Assembly (NCBI RefSeq): GCF_902150035.1
Contig: NZ_LR597504.1
Location: forward strand, 1 to 64,000
DNA: 64,000 nucleotides
Origin: Enorma burkinafasonensis
Lineage (GTDB): Bacteria > Actinomycetota > Coriobacteriia > Coriobacteriales > Coriobacteriaceae
Direction: 5' to 3'
This document shows positions 55,977 through 63,130 of the stretch, piece after piece. The first letter of the stretch is position 1; each line of letters starts with the position of its first letter. The position numbers and the translations under genes are program-made. The notes below the pieces were generated by a model. That model was not told the origin of the DNA and searched no databases. It saw only the letters and a list, made by a program, of their open reading frames with translations.

Positions 55977-57191
55977 TTACGCGTTGTCCTTGAGCCAGGA
56001 CTCCCCGAGGGAGGTCAGCGTGTACTTGCGCCCGTGCTTCACCACGAAGCCTTGCTCACCAAGTTTAGCAAGCACGCGCGACCAGGTAGGAACCGACTGC
56101 CCGAACGCCTGGGAGAGCTCACCAGGCCCCCCTGACCCATGAACCCCCAGGTAATCGAGGGCATTCATATCCCTCTCGTCGATATAGGGCTGCTCTCGGC
56201 GCATCGGCGCGCCCTGCATGGGGGTCGCGATATGCGCTGGTTGGGATGGGTATTGTGGATATGTGGAAAACTCATGGTTCTGCTGTGGAAAACTTTGCCC
56301 ATATCCCGGTTGAAAGGGCTGTGCGGGGGGATAGCCCGGCATGCCGTATCCGCTGGGGTTCTGCGCGAAAGCGCCCGCCGCACCCTGTTGGGGGTAGGGG
56401 TACTCCCCCATGTACGGGTAGGGATAGGCCTGGCCGGGCTGCTGGGGGTACGGCGCGGCCATCCCGTAGGAGGGGATCCCGGGTCGGTATCCCGCACCAG
56501 CCGGGGCGGCGGCTCCCGTGGCGGCGGCGCCTGGGCTTGCTGTCTGCGAGGTGAACGATGTGCCCCGCACCGCCGCGCCGCGGGCGCTGTTCGCCTCGAT
56601 CTCCTGCACCCTGGCGGCATCGACACTCACCGTGACGACCGTTCCCGAGCCGAGGTTGTCCTCGATCGATACGGCCCCGCCGGCGTTCTCGAGGTACTGC
56701 TGCACCATCGGCAGACCGGCGCCCGTGCCCCTGATGTAGCGCTTCATGGAGCGGTTCGCGGAGGTCACGCCGAATTCGAAGGCGCGCTCCTTGTCGTCGA
56801 TGCCCGGCCCTTGGTCGGCGAAGCGCACCGTGTTCCCCCCGTCGAGGATCGAGACGATCGGCTCGGTGAAGTTCGCGTGTATGAAGTTCTCCACGAGCTC
56901 CCTGATCACCATGAGGGAGATCGAGCCGCCGAGCTCCTTCATGCTCCTATAGACCGTGTTGGTGATCTCCTCGAGGTAGGAACGGGGGTCATTCGGCTGC
57001 ACGACGATCACGCGCGGCGTCGAGAGCATGTCGTCGTAGATGGCGATCCTCGTGGCGAAGACGGTGCCGTTCCCAGCGCCATCCTGCCCCACCGCACCGT
57101 CTTCGGCGGAGGGGTCGGGGGTACCGGTAATGTGCCTGTTGTCGGGGGCGGGGTCGCCGGAATCCACGAAGGGGTAGAAATCGTCTGCCAT
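55977..57191 (-). CDS. GHKL ATPase with a Tyr/Pro/Gly-rich linker and C-terminal winged helix
   Basis: A 404-residue protein that I cannot match to a named family. Residues about 75-195 form a histidine-kinase-like ATPase: N box ELVENFIHAN (Glu98 to Asn106), G1 DQGPG at 126-130, G2 RGTGAGL near 154-160. No phosphoacceptor histidine region, sensor or membrane segment is present, so it is closer to anti-sigma ATPases such as SpoIIAB than to sensors. Residues about 215-330 are low-complexity (Pro, Tyr, Gly, Gln). Residues about 340-404 look like a winged helix (SQAFGQSVPTWSRVLAKLGEQGFVVKHGRKYTLTSLG). The ATG at 57191 has no clear ribosome site. It lies between an origin-like region and dnaA. Confidence 0.8.
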   Translation of the reverse strand: MADDFYPFVDSGDPAPDNRHITGTPDPSAEDGAVGQDGAGNGTVFATRIAIYDDMLSTPRVIVVQPNDPRSYLEEITNTVYRSMKELGGSISLMVIRELVENFIHANFTEPIVSILDGGNTVRFADQGPGIDDKERAFEFGVTSANRSMKRYIRGTGAGLPMVQQYLENAGGAVSIEDNLGSGTVVTVSVDAARVQEIEANSARGAAVRGTSFTSQTASPGAAATGAAAPAGAGYRPGIPSYGMAAPYPQQPGQAYPYPYMGEYPYPQQGAAGAFAQNPSGYGMPGYPPAQPFQPGYGQSFPQQNHEFSTYPQYPSQPAHIATPMQGAPMRREQPYIDERDMNALDYLGVHGSGGPGELSQAFGQSVPTWSRVLAKLGEQGFVVKHGRKYTLTSLGESWLKDNA

Positions 57192-57458
57192 GGTCGTCCG
57201 TTTCACGCATGCCGAAAGCGGCGGGGTGCCGTAGTCGCCGTTTAGGAGAATAGTAGCGCACCTTGCACCTTGTGAAACTTTCCACATGTTTTCAAATCGT
57301 GTTGAAAACTGAAACAACGAGATGAAAAGTTATCCACACGAGAGAACAACCTGTGGAAAGCTAGATGAAACGGAGTGAAAGTAACGGGTCTGCTGCGCGT
57401 TCCGGAACTGTTGAATGGAAAATTGCCGCAGGAACTTATGATTCCTCGCTGCTCTTTA
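57192..57458. other. Candidate origin segment between the GHKL gene and rpmH
   Basis: The point from which both gene trains diverge. A perfect DnaA box TTATCCACA lies at 57330-57338, with CTTTCCACA at 57278-57286 and TGTGGAAAG at 57352-57360 as weaker, oppositely oriented copies. The sequence is locally rich in A (GAAAAC, GAAACAACGA, GATGAAAAG). No gene is seen. Together with the dnaA-dnaN gap it could make a bipartite origin. Confidence 0.6.
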
Positions 57459-57488
57459 TTGACATCCACGCACCTTGTTCCATACAAT
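57459..57488 (+). promoter_or_regulatory. rpmH promoter
   Basis: Consensus TTGACA (57459-57464) and TACAAT (57483-57488) are separated by 18 bases, about 56 bases before the rpmH start. A strong sigma-70-type promoter, as expected for the rpmH-rnpA operon. Confidence 0.8.
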
Positions 57489-57544
57489 CTTGAAGCTCAA
57501 GTGCCTAATGTGTATTCCTAAAACGCACCAGGAGGATAGTCATC

Positions 57545-57679
57545 ATGAAGCGTACGTATCAGCCGAACAAGCGCAAGCGTGCCAAGACCCACGGTTTCCG
57601 CGCCCGCATGGCCACCAAGGGCGGCCGCGCCGTCCTCGCTCGCCGTCGCGCCAAGGGCCGCAAGCGCCTTACCGTCTAG
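57545..57679 (+). CDS. rpmH: 50S ribosomal protein L34
   Basis: A 44-residue, highly basic protein starting [19 protein letters not shown] and ending KGRKRLTV, the full L34 sequence pattern. The ATG at 57545 follows CAGGAGGA. It lies directly upstream of rnpA, as in nearly all bacteria, and under the strong promoter at 57459-57488. Confidence 0.97.
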   Translation: MKRTYQPNKRKRAKTHGFRARMATKGGRAVLARRRAKGRKRLTV

Positions 57680-57697
57680 GATTTTTGTGCCCCGCGC

Positions 57698-58027
57698 ATG
57701 AGAACCCTAAAATCCCGGTCGGATTTCGAGCGTGTCTTCACGCAGGGGAAGCGCTACAACCATCCCCTGATCCGCTTGGTAATATGTGATGCAGAGAGCG
57801 AAGGCGATCCTGGTCGGGTCGCCTTCGCTGCACCTAAGCGGCTCGGCAACGCCGTCGTCCGCAACAGGTCCAAGCGGGTATTGCGTGAAGCCGCCCGCGC
57901 CTGCGCGATTCCGTATCCCGGGAAAGACCTGATCCTCTTCGCCACGGCCGCCACGCGCACCGCCTCTCCCGTCGAGATGCGCACCGCGCTCATGGGGCTC
58001 TGCAAGCGGGCTGGTCTCGATGGGTAG
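57698..58027 (+). CDS. rnpA: Ribonuclease P protein component
   Basis: A 109-residue basic protein that helps RNase P RNA bind and cleave pre-t[16 protein letters not shown] and the RNR motif in [18 protein letters not shown] are diagnostic. It starts 18 bases after rpmH and overlaps yidD by eight bases. Confidence 0.95.
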   Translation: MRTLKSRSDFERVFTQGKRYNHPLIRLVICDAESEGDPGRVAFAAPKRLGNAVVRNRSKRVLREAARACAIPYPGKDLILFATAATRTASPVEMRTALMGLCKRAGLDG

Positions 58028-58250
58028 CCTGCGCGGAATCGTGCGACGGGTTCTCGTCGCACCCATCAGGTTCTACCAGCGCTGCATTTCGCCCTTGCTT
58101 CCCGCTGCATGCATCTACCGGCCCACCTGCTCGCAATATGCCATCCAGGCGATCGAGCGGTACGGTGCGGTGAAGGGGCTGCTGCTGGCGGCGAGGCGCA
58201 TTCTGCGTTGTAATCCATTTCATAGCGGCGGGTATGACCCGGTGCCGTAA
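58020..58250 (+). CDS. yidD: Membrane protein insertion efficiency factor YidD
   Basis: A 76-residue protein with the family core [32 protein letters not shown] and the [13 protein letters not shown] ending. It probably sits at the inner membrane face and aids YidC-dependent insertion. It overlaps rnpA and precedes yidC by 24 bases. Confidence 0.93.
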   Translation: MGSLRGIVRRVLVAPIRFYQRCISPLLPAACIYRPTCSQYAIQAIERYGAVKGLLLAARRILRCNPFHSGGYDPVP

Positions 58251-58274
58251 CGACACATACGGAGGACTGTATAT

Positions 58275-59045
58275 ATGTGGGATTGGATCGTTAACATTCT
58301 CTACCAGATCCTGGCGTTCATCCAGGGATTCGCCGTCGACTGGGGTCTGTCGATCATCATTCTGACGGTGATCGTGCGTCTCGTGCTCACGCCCCTGCTG
58401 CTCAAGTCGACTAAGTCGACCGCCCGCATGCAGGTGCTCCAGCCCAAGATGATGGAGATCCAGCAGCGCTATGCGGACGATCCGCAGCGCCAGGCTGAGG
58501 AGATGCAGAAGTTCTACTCCGAGAACAAGTTCAACCCGCTCGGTGGCTGCCTGCCGCTCCTCATCCAGATGCCGATCCTTCTGGCGCTCTTCACGCTCCT
58601 GCGTACCCTGCCCGAGCGTTTCCCCGGCACGGACTTCATGTTCTACAACATCCTGCCGGACCTCACCACCACGCCCGCCGCTGAGTGGGCCGCGGGTATC
58701 GCCACGGCGGTCCCGTATCTCATTTCCCTCGTCCTGTTCGCGGTGCTCACGCTGATCCCGACGCTCTACCAGTCCATGAACCAGACGGGCCAGCAGGCGT
58801 CCTCCATGCGCACCATGTCCGTCGTCATGGCGCTCATGATGCTCTGGATCGGTTGGAGCCTGCCCGCCGGCGTGCTGCTCTATTATGATGTGTCCACGCT
58901 GTGGCAGGTCATCCAGCAGCTCTTCGTCACGCGCCGCGTGATCGAGAAGGCCAAGGCCGAGGAGGAGGAGCGTCTCGCGAACGCCCCCGTCGAGGTCGAC
59001 GTCGTCCGCCGCGAGCGCAAGGCTCGCCCGCACAAGAAGAACTAG
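58275..59045 (+). CDS. yidC: Membrane protein insertase YidC
   Basis: A 256-residue short YidC/Oxa1 protein with no large periplasmic domain. Membrane segments lie at about residues 23-45, 95-112, 145-165 and 180-200. The hydrophilic-groove Arg is in TVIVRLVLTPL, and the coiled cytoplasmic hairpin reads MQVLQPKMMEIQQRYADDPQR. The C-terminus is basic, as needed for ribosome contact. ATG at 58275 follows GGAGG. It is followed by jag, its common partner. Confidence 0.94.
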   Translation: MWDWIVNILYQILAFIQGFAVDWGLSIIILTVIVRLVLTPLLLKSTKSTARMQVLQPKMMEIQQRYADDPQRQAEEMQKFYSENKFNPLGGCLPLLIQMPILLALFTLLRTLPERFPGTDFMFYNILPDLTTTPAAEWAAGIATAVPYLISLVLFAVLTLIPTLYQSMNQTGQQASSMRTMSVVMALMMLWIGWSLPAGVLLYYDVSTLWQVIQQLFVTRRVIEKAKAEEEERLANAPVEVDVVRRERKARPHKKN

Positions 59046-59060
59046 CGATAGCGCAACTAA

Positions 59061-59081
59061 TTAGGTACCTAAATAATTAGG
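59061..59081. repeat. Repeated palindromic motif, copy 1
   Basis: ATTAGGTACCTAAATAATTAG, containing the perfect 12-base palindrome TTAGGTACCTAA (59062-59073), lies just before jag and runs into its ribosome-binding GGAG. A 19-of-21 match occurs at 62595-62615. Function unknown; it could be a regulator site or affect jag translation. Confidence 0.5.
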
Positions 59082-59090
59082 AGCAAGCCA

Positions 59091-59681
59091 ATGTCTGAGC
59101 AGGAACTTTCTGATATGGAGCATGAAGCCGTCGAGGCGGATATCGCTGAGGAGGCTTCCTACGAAGGGCAGTATCCTGAGCTCGCCGCTCACTATAAGTC
59201 CGGCGAGGAGCTGACCGACAGCGAGCTCGATACCATCGCTGACATCGCCATCAACGTCCTCAGGGATATCCTTGGCTACTATGGTGTCGACAGCGCGCCT
59301 ATCGATGAGTATGTCGGTGACGAGGGTGAGCTTATCCTCGATGTCACCGCCGGCGATCTTGCGGTCCTTATCGGCCGCCATGGTAAGACGCTTGAGTCGC
59401 TGCAGACGATGTTCTCGCTTATCGTCAGCCGCAAGCTCGGCTTCCGTTATCCTGTCGTCGTCGATATCGAGGGGTACAAGAGCCGCCGCAACGACAAGGT
59501 CGTCTCTATGGCCAAGTCCGCTGCATCGCGCGCGGCGCGCCAGCATGGTTCCGTTACGCTTCCTCCTATGACGGCTTATGAGCGCCGTCTTGTTCACATC
59601 GCCCTCAGGGATAACGCCTCCGTGGAAACCCACTCCGAAGGTGTCGATCCTGAACGTCGTGTTGTCATCACGGCTCTATAG
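59091..59681 (+). CDS. khpB: RNA-binding protein KhpB (Jag/EloR)
   Basis: A 196-residue protein with a KH domain (AVLIGRHGKTLESLQ, near residues 90-105) and a C-terminal R3H domain (TAYERRLVHIALRD). The N-terminal 45 residues are acidic; they stand in place of the usual Jag-N domain and lack its obvious pattern. In other bacteria KhpB pairs with KhpA and affects cell elongation and RNA stability. It follows yidC by 45 bases, as is common, with the palindromic motif in between. Confidence 0.88.
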   Translation: MSEQELSDMEHEAVEADIAEEASYEGQYPELAAHYKSGEELTDSELDTIADIAINVLRDILGYYGVDSAPIDEYVGDEGELILDVTAGDLAVLIGRHGKTLESLQTMFSLIVSRKLGFRYPVVVDIEGYKSRRNDKVVSMAKSAASRAARQHGSVTLPPMTAYERRLVHIALRDNASVETHSEGVDPERRVVITAL

Positions 59682-59703
59682 TCGAAGTGCAACAGGTACT
59701 ATC

Positions 59704-59735
59704 AAAGGGCACGGGATTCCGTGCCCTTTTTTGTC
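59704..59735 (+). terminator. Rho-independent terminator after jag
   Basis: AAAGGGCACGG (59704-59714) pairs perfectly with CCGTGCCCTTT (59719-59729) around GATT and is followed by a T-run. It should end the rpmH-jag transcript. Confidence 0.92.
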
Positions 59736-59776
59736 AAAAGTTCCCGTCTCGTTAGTTTCTGTCATTAGGACTCAAG

Positions 59777-60520
59777 ATGAACGCTTCCCTTATAGCTGAA
59801 CTCGATAGAGATTCATGTCTGGATCGGTTGCAGTCATATTGCGATGAGTTCCAGATTAACCTGAGCAATGAGCAGATCGGTCGTTGTCTCGATCACCTCT
59901 CTCTTGTCATCCAGGCGAACGAGAAGATGAATCTCACGCGCATCCTCAATGTAGACGATGCCCTGGTTCTGCACATTCTCGATTCGCTCCTGCTCCTTGA
60001 ACCTCTTGAGGCTTCTCCTGAAGGGAGATTCCTCGATATGGGTACCGGTGCCGGCTTCCCAGGGATTCCGCTTGCTATCGCCTCGGGCAGGCCTGGGATT
60101 CTTCTCGATTCTGTTGGCAAGAAGGTCAATGCCGTTCAATCGTTTGTCGACGCTCTTGGTATAGACGGTGTTGATGCGGTTCATGACCGAATCGAGCACT
60201 ATGCCCTTTCTAATGGCGGATCGTTCTCCTGTGTCGTTGCGCGCGCCTTGGCTTCTCTCCCGGTCCTAGTCGAGTATGCGTCTCCCTATTTGGAACTCGG
60301 TGGACTCTTTGTTGTGACCAAAGGGAGACCTGATGAGGATGAGTTGGTCTCAGGTTATTCTGCAGCTGAAGTATGCGGACTGGATCTCATCGACACAATG
60401 AGTATCGAGCTCCCCCACGCTCTCGGCCATCGTGAAATTCTGGTGTTCGAGAAGATCGAGAGGCCTCACGTCAAGCTTCCTCGCGCGGTAGGTTTAGCTA
60501 AGAAGTCACCTATCAGGTAG
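59777..60520 (+). CDS. rsmG: 16S rRNA (guanine-527-N7) methyltransferase RsmG
   Basis: A 247-residue SAM-dependent enzyme. MNLTRI, the motif I FLDMGTGAGFPGIPLAI and VVARALASLP are typical; the start at 59777 gives a normal N-terminus. It follows the jag terminator, so it has its own promoter (not identified). Codon use is visibly less GC-rich than in gyrA or carB, a trend that runs through parA and parB. Confidence 0.94.
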   Translation: MNASLIAELDRDSCLDRLQSYCDEFQINLSNEQIGRCLDHLSLVIQANEKMNLTRILNVDDALVLHILDSLLLLEPLEASPEGRFLDMGTGAGFPGIPLAIASGRPGILLDSVGKKVNAVQSFVDALGIDGVDAVHDRIEHYALSNGGSFSCVVARALASLPVLVEYASPYLELGGLFVVTKGRPDEDELVSGYSAAEVCGLDLIDTMSIELPHALGHREILVFEKIERPHVKLPRAVGLAKKSPIR

Positions 60521-60536
60521 TGCCTGCTCGACCCTA

Positions 60537-60552
60537 TGTTTCACGTGAAACA
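60537..60552. other. parS site 1 within a 28-bp perfect palindrome
   Basis: Perfect TGTTTCACGTGAAACA. It is embedded in a longer perfect palindrome, ACCCTA and TAGGGT extending it to 60531-60558, followed by CTTTTC. The longer structure would also work as an intrinsic terminator for rsmG, 10 bases after its stop. Confidence 0.9.
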
Positions 60553-60581
60553 TAGGGTCTTTTCAATTCTGCTTGCAACAT

Positions 60582-60597
60582 TGTTTCACGTGAAACA
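60582..60597. other. parS site 2
   Basis: Perfect TGTTTCACGTGAAACA in the rsmG-parA gap, the centromere-like binding site for ParB. Confidence 0.92.
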
Positions 60598-60618
60598 TAA
60601 TAGATTCAGATCGTGATA

Positions 60619-60634
60619 GGTTTCACGTGAAACA
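60619..60634. other. parS site 3
   Basis: GGTTTCACGTGAAACA, 15 of 16 to consensus with the central palindrome intact, 49 bases before the parA start. Confidence 0.88.
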
Positions 60635-60682
60635 ATCGATAGCCACGTAGTCGGAACAGCCCAAACGTACAAAGGAGGCAAC

Positions 60683-61471
60683 GTGGATAATCAAGCGCAA
60701 GAATCTCGTAATCCACGCATCATATCGATTATCAACCAAAAGGGCGGAGTCGGTAAGTCGACAACAGCAGTCAATCTGGCCGCGGCACTCGGAAATCTCG
60801 GCAAGAATGTTCTCATTGTCGACTTCGATCCTCAGGGGAATAGCACCAGTGGATTTGGAATCGAGAAAGAGGAACTTGAGCAATGTGTATATGATGCATT
60901 GCTCAACGATGTTCCGGCGGAAGACTTACTGATTGAGACGAATAGTAAGAATGTATCGGTCATTCCTGCGACGATTCAACTTGCAGGTGCCGAAATCGAA
61001 CTCGTTTCAGCAATGGCACGCGAGACTCGACTTAAAGAGCTTCTCGAGCCGATTGAGCAGAACTATGATTTCGTATTGATTGACTGCCCGCCGTCTCTCG
61101 GGTTGCTGACGATCAATGCATTGACCGCAGCGGACAGCGTGCTGATCCCGATCCAGTGTGAATACTATGCCCTCGAGGGCGTCACTAAGCTACTTGAGTC
61201 CATGCGCATGGTGAAAAGCAGGATCAACAAGGGTCTCGATGTCTACGGTGTCCTGCTGACAATGTACGACTCCCGTACCTCGCTCGCGAATCAAGTCGTC
61301 GATGAGGTAAAGGGGTACTTCGGCGACAAGGTCTTTGAAACGCTCATCCCACGTACTGTAAAGATTTCGGAAGCGCCTTCGTTCGGTATGCCGGTTATCG
61401 ACTATGCCCCCCAGAACAAGGGTGCTCAGGCATATATGGAACTCGCAAACGAGGTGATCGATCGTGCCTAG
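60683..61471 (+). CDS. parA: Chromosome partitioning ATPase ParA (Soj)
   Basis: A 262-residue deviant Walker A ATPase, QKGGVGKST with the signature Lys20 and the P-loop Lys25, then DFDPQGN and the DCPPSLGLLT switch region. It forms a DNA-bound gradient that moves ParB-parS complexes. The GTG at 60683 follows AAAGGAGG. It overlaps parB by eight bases. The length and short N-terminus mark it as chromosomal, not plasmid type. Confidence 0.96.
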   Translation: MDNQAQESRNPRIISIINQKGGVGKSTTAVNLAAALGNLGKNVLIVDFDPQGNSTSGFGIEKEELEQCVYDALLNDVPAEDLLIETNSKNVSVIPATIQLAGAEIELVSAMARETRLKELLEPIEQNYDFVLIDCPPSLGLLTINALTAADSVLIPIQCEYYALEGVTKLLESMRMVKSRINKGLDVYGVLLTMYDSRTSLANQVVDEVKGYFGDKVFETLIPRTVKISEAPSFGMPVIDYAPQNKGAQAYMELANEVIDRA

Positions 61472-62327
61472 CCAGAAGAAGAGGGCGGGACTTGGAAAAG
61501 GTCTCAATGCCTTGATGCAGGAAGCTCAGTACGAAACCGGAAATCACGGATCAGAAACAAAGCTCCCGATCGAAGAGATTCATCCCAATCCGAACCAACC
61601 CCGAGTGCATTTCGACGAGAAGGAGCTGAACGAACTTAGCGAGTCAATCAGACAGCACGGCGTCCTGCAGCCCCTTCTCGTAAGGAAAGACGAGAAGGGA
61701 TATCAGATCATCGCTGGCGAGCGGCGGTATCAAGCTTCGAAGATCGCTGAACTGACTGAGCTACCGGTGATCATCAAAGATGTGAGCGATGAGGAGGTTC
61801 TCGCCCTTGCTTTGATCGAGAACCTGCAGAGGTCGGACCTCAATCCGATCGAAGAGGCTAAAGGGTACAGGCAGCTCATCGACCAGAGTGGGATGACCCA
61901 GGAGGCACTTGCGAAGGCAGTTTCGAAATCACGTTCCGCAATCACGAATGCCTTAAGGCTTCTCGATCTCCCACAGGAAGTCCAAGAGATGATCTTCAAC
62001 GGAAGCCTGACTGCGGGACACGCGCGTGCGATTCTTGCAGTCCCCTATGAAGAGGCACGGGTGAAACTTGCACAGAAGGTTGTGGAAGAAGGACTGTCGG
62101 TTCGTGCGACAGAAAAGCTCGCCCCGCTGTTTTCTGTCAATGAGCCGGTAAAGACACCGCGCCCCGTCACACCTCAGTCCTATAAGAGGGCGGCTAAGGT
62201 GTTGAGGCAGACACTGAACACCAACGTCCGCGTGAAGAACACGAGGGGAAAGAACAAGATCGAGATCGAGTTCAGGGATGAAGAGCAGCTGGCAGATATT
62301 CTCAACCACTTCATAGGTGAGGACTAG
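61464..62327 (+). CDS. parB: Chromosome partitioning CTPase ParB (Spo0J)
   Basis: A 287-residue clamp that loads at parS. The N-terminal CTP-binding region has NPNQPR and AGERRYQA; the helix-turn-helix lies at about residues 150-175 (TQEALAKAVSKSRSAITNALRLL); and the C-terminal dimerisation domain is at the end. The GTG at 61464 overlaps parA. Three strong parS sites lie just upstream of the operon. Confidence 0.96.
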   Translation: MPSQKKRAGLGKGLNALMQEAQYETGNHGSETKLPIEEIHPNPNQPRVHFDEKELNELSESIRQHGVLQPLLVRKDEKGYQIIAGERRYQASKIAELTELPVIIKDVSDEEVLALALIENLQRSDLNPIEEAKGYRQLIDQSGMTQEALAKAVSKSRSAITNALRLLDLPQEVQEMIFNGSLTAGHARAILAVPYEEARVKLAQKVVEEGLSVRATEKLAPLFSVNEPVKTPRPVTPQSYKRAAKVLRQTLNTNVRVKNTRGKNKIEIEFRDEEQLADILNHFIGED

Positions 62328-62330
62328 ATT

Positions 62331-62591
62331 ATGAATGCGATGCAGAAGATCACGAGTCTGGTTCTGACAGGTGTCGGAATAGCCGCCGGAGCATATTTCG
62401 GTTACAGGATTCTCAGCGATTCGGAACGACGTGATCGGATCGTGAGAAGTGTGACTGATGTTTTCGAGACCTCGCGCAAGAAGGCAAAGGTGATGTCTGA
62501 GGATATCGCCTTGAGGACGGCGCAGATGACGAAGAACCCAAAAGTGAACCAGGACTGGGTTGCACAGCAATGGGAAAGCGTGGGATATTAG
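62331..62591 (+). CDS. Small membrane protein downstream of parB (YtxH-like)
   Basis: An 86-residue protein with one N-terminal membrane segment (about residues 8-27, LVLTGVGIAAGAYFGYRIL) and a charged helical remainder. It resembles YtxH-like small proteins only in layout. It starts three bases after the parB stop with GGTGAGGA upstream, so it is a third cistron of parAB. I assign no function. Confidence 0.65.
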   Translation: MNAMQKITSLVLTGVGIAAGAYFGYRILSDSERRDRIVRSVTDVFETSRKKAKVMSEDIALRTAQMTKNPKVNQDWVAQQWESVGY

Positions 62592-62594
62592 TCG

Positions 62595-62615
62595 ATTAGG
62601 TACCTAACTAACTAG
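62595..62615. repeat. Repeated palindromic motif, copy 2
   Basis: ATTAGGTACCTAACTAACTAG with the perfect palindrome TTAGGTACCTAA (62596-62607), matching the copy before jag at 19 of 21 positions. It lies directly before a parS-like sequence. Confidence 0.5.
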
Positions 62616-62631
62616 TGTTTCACGTGAATCG
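62616..62631. other. parS-like site downstream of the parAB unit
   Basis: TGTTTCACGTGAATCG keeps the central TTTCACGTGAA and matches 14 of 16 bases of parS. It is weaker than the three sites upstream of parA. Confidence 0.55.
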
Positions 62632-62733
62632 TTGGGAAATCACCTGGCTGTGAATGGAAGTTGAAGCTTCCGCGACGCTGAACGCGCAGGTATAGTCAAC
62701 AGGCGCTGACCGCTTCCTCATGAAAGGACGAAC

Positions 62734-63048
62734 ATGGATATCAAGGCGATTATCGATCAGGTGACCGAGCACCTTGGCAACAGCCCTGAGGCTCTCAAGG
62801 ACTTCATCGCGGACCCCGCGTCGGCGATCGAGGGCATCACCGGTCATCAACTCGAGGGGGACGATCTCTCCGGCGTCGTGGATGGTATCAAGGAGGGCGT
62901 CATGGGCGGCGGTTTCCACCTCCCCGAGGGTATCGATCAGGGGGGCCTCGACCTGTCCGGTATCGCCGGCGGTCTGACCGACGCGCTCGGCGACTCGCCG
63001 CTCTCCGGCATCGCGGAGGGTCTGGGCGGTCTGTTTGGCAAGAAGTAG
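62734..63048 (+). CDS. Small Gly/Asp-rich protein of unknown function
   Basis: A 104-residue protein. The first 30 residues (IIDQVTEHLGNSPEALKDFI) look helical; the rest is rich in Gly, Leu, Asp and Ile with short repeats of the form SGIAGGL and SGIAEGLGG. No membrane segment or signal peptide is present. The ATG at 62734 follows AAAGGA. A strong terminator follows. I do not recognise the family. Confidence 0.65.
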   Translation: MDIKAIIDQVTEHLGNSPEALKDFIADPASAIEGITGHQLEGDDLSGVVDGIKEGVMGGGFHLPEGIDQGGLDLSGIAGGLTDALGDSPLSGIAEGLGGLFGKK

Positions 63049-63067
63049 TCCCGAGGGCAAAAGAAAA

Positions 63068-63130
63068 CCGGCGCCCCGTGAGAAGGCGCCGGAATAACCG
63101 AAAGGGGTGTCGGGTGACCGCGCCCCTTTT
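63068..63130. terminator. Two hairpins between the small unknown gene and rlmN
   Basis: CCGGCGCC (63068-63075) pairs with GGCGCCGG (63085-63092). Then AAAGGGG (63101-63107) pairs with CCCCTTT (63123-63129), followed by TATTT. The first hairpin probably serves the plus-strand gene; the second can serve rlmN, whose stop it overlaps. Confidence 0.7.
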
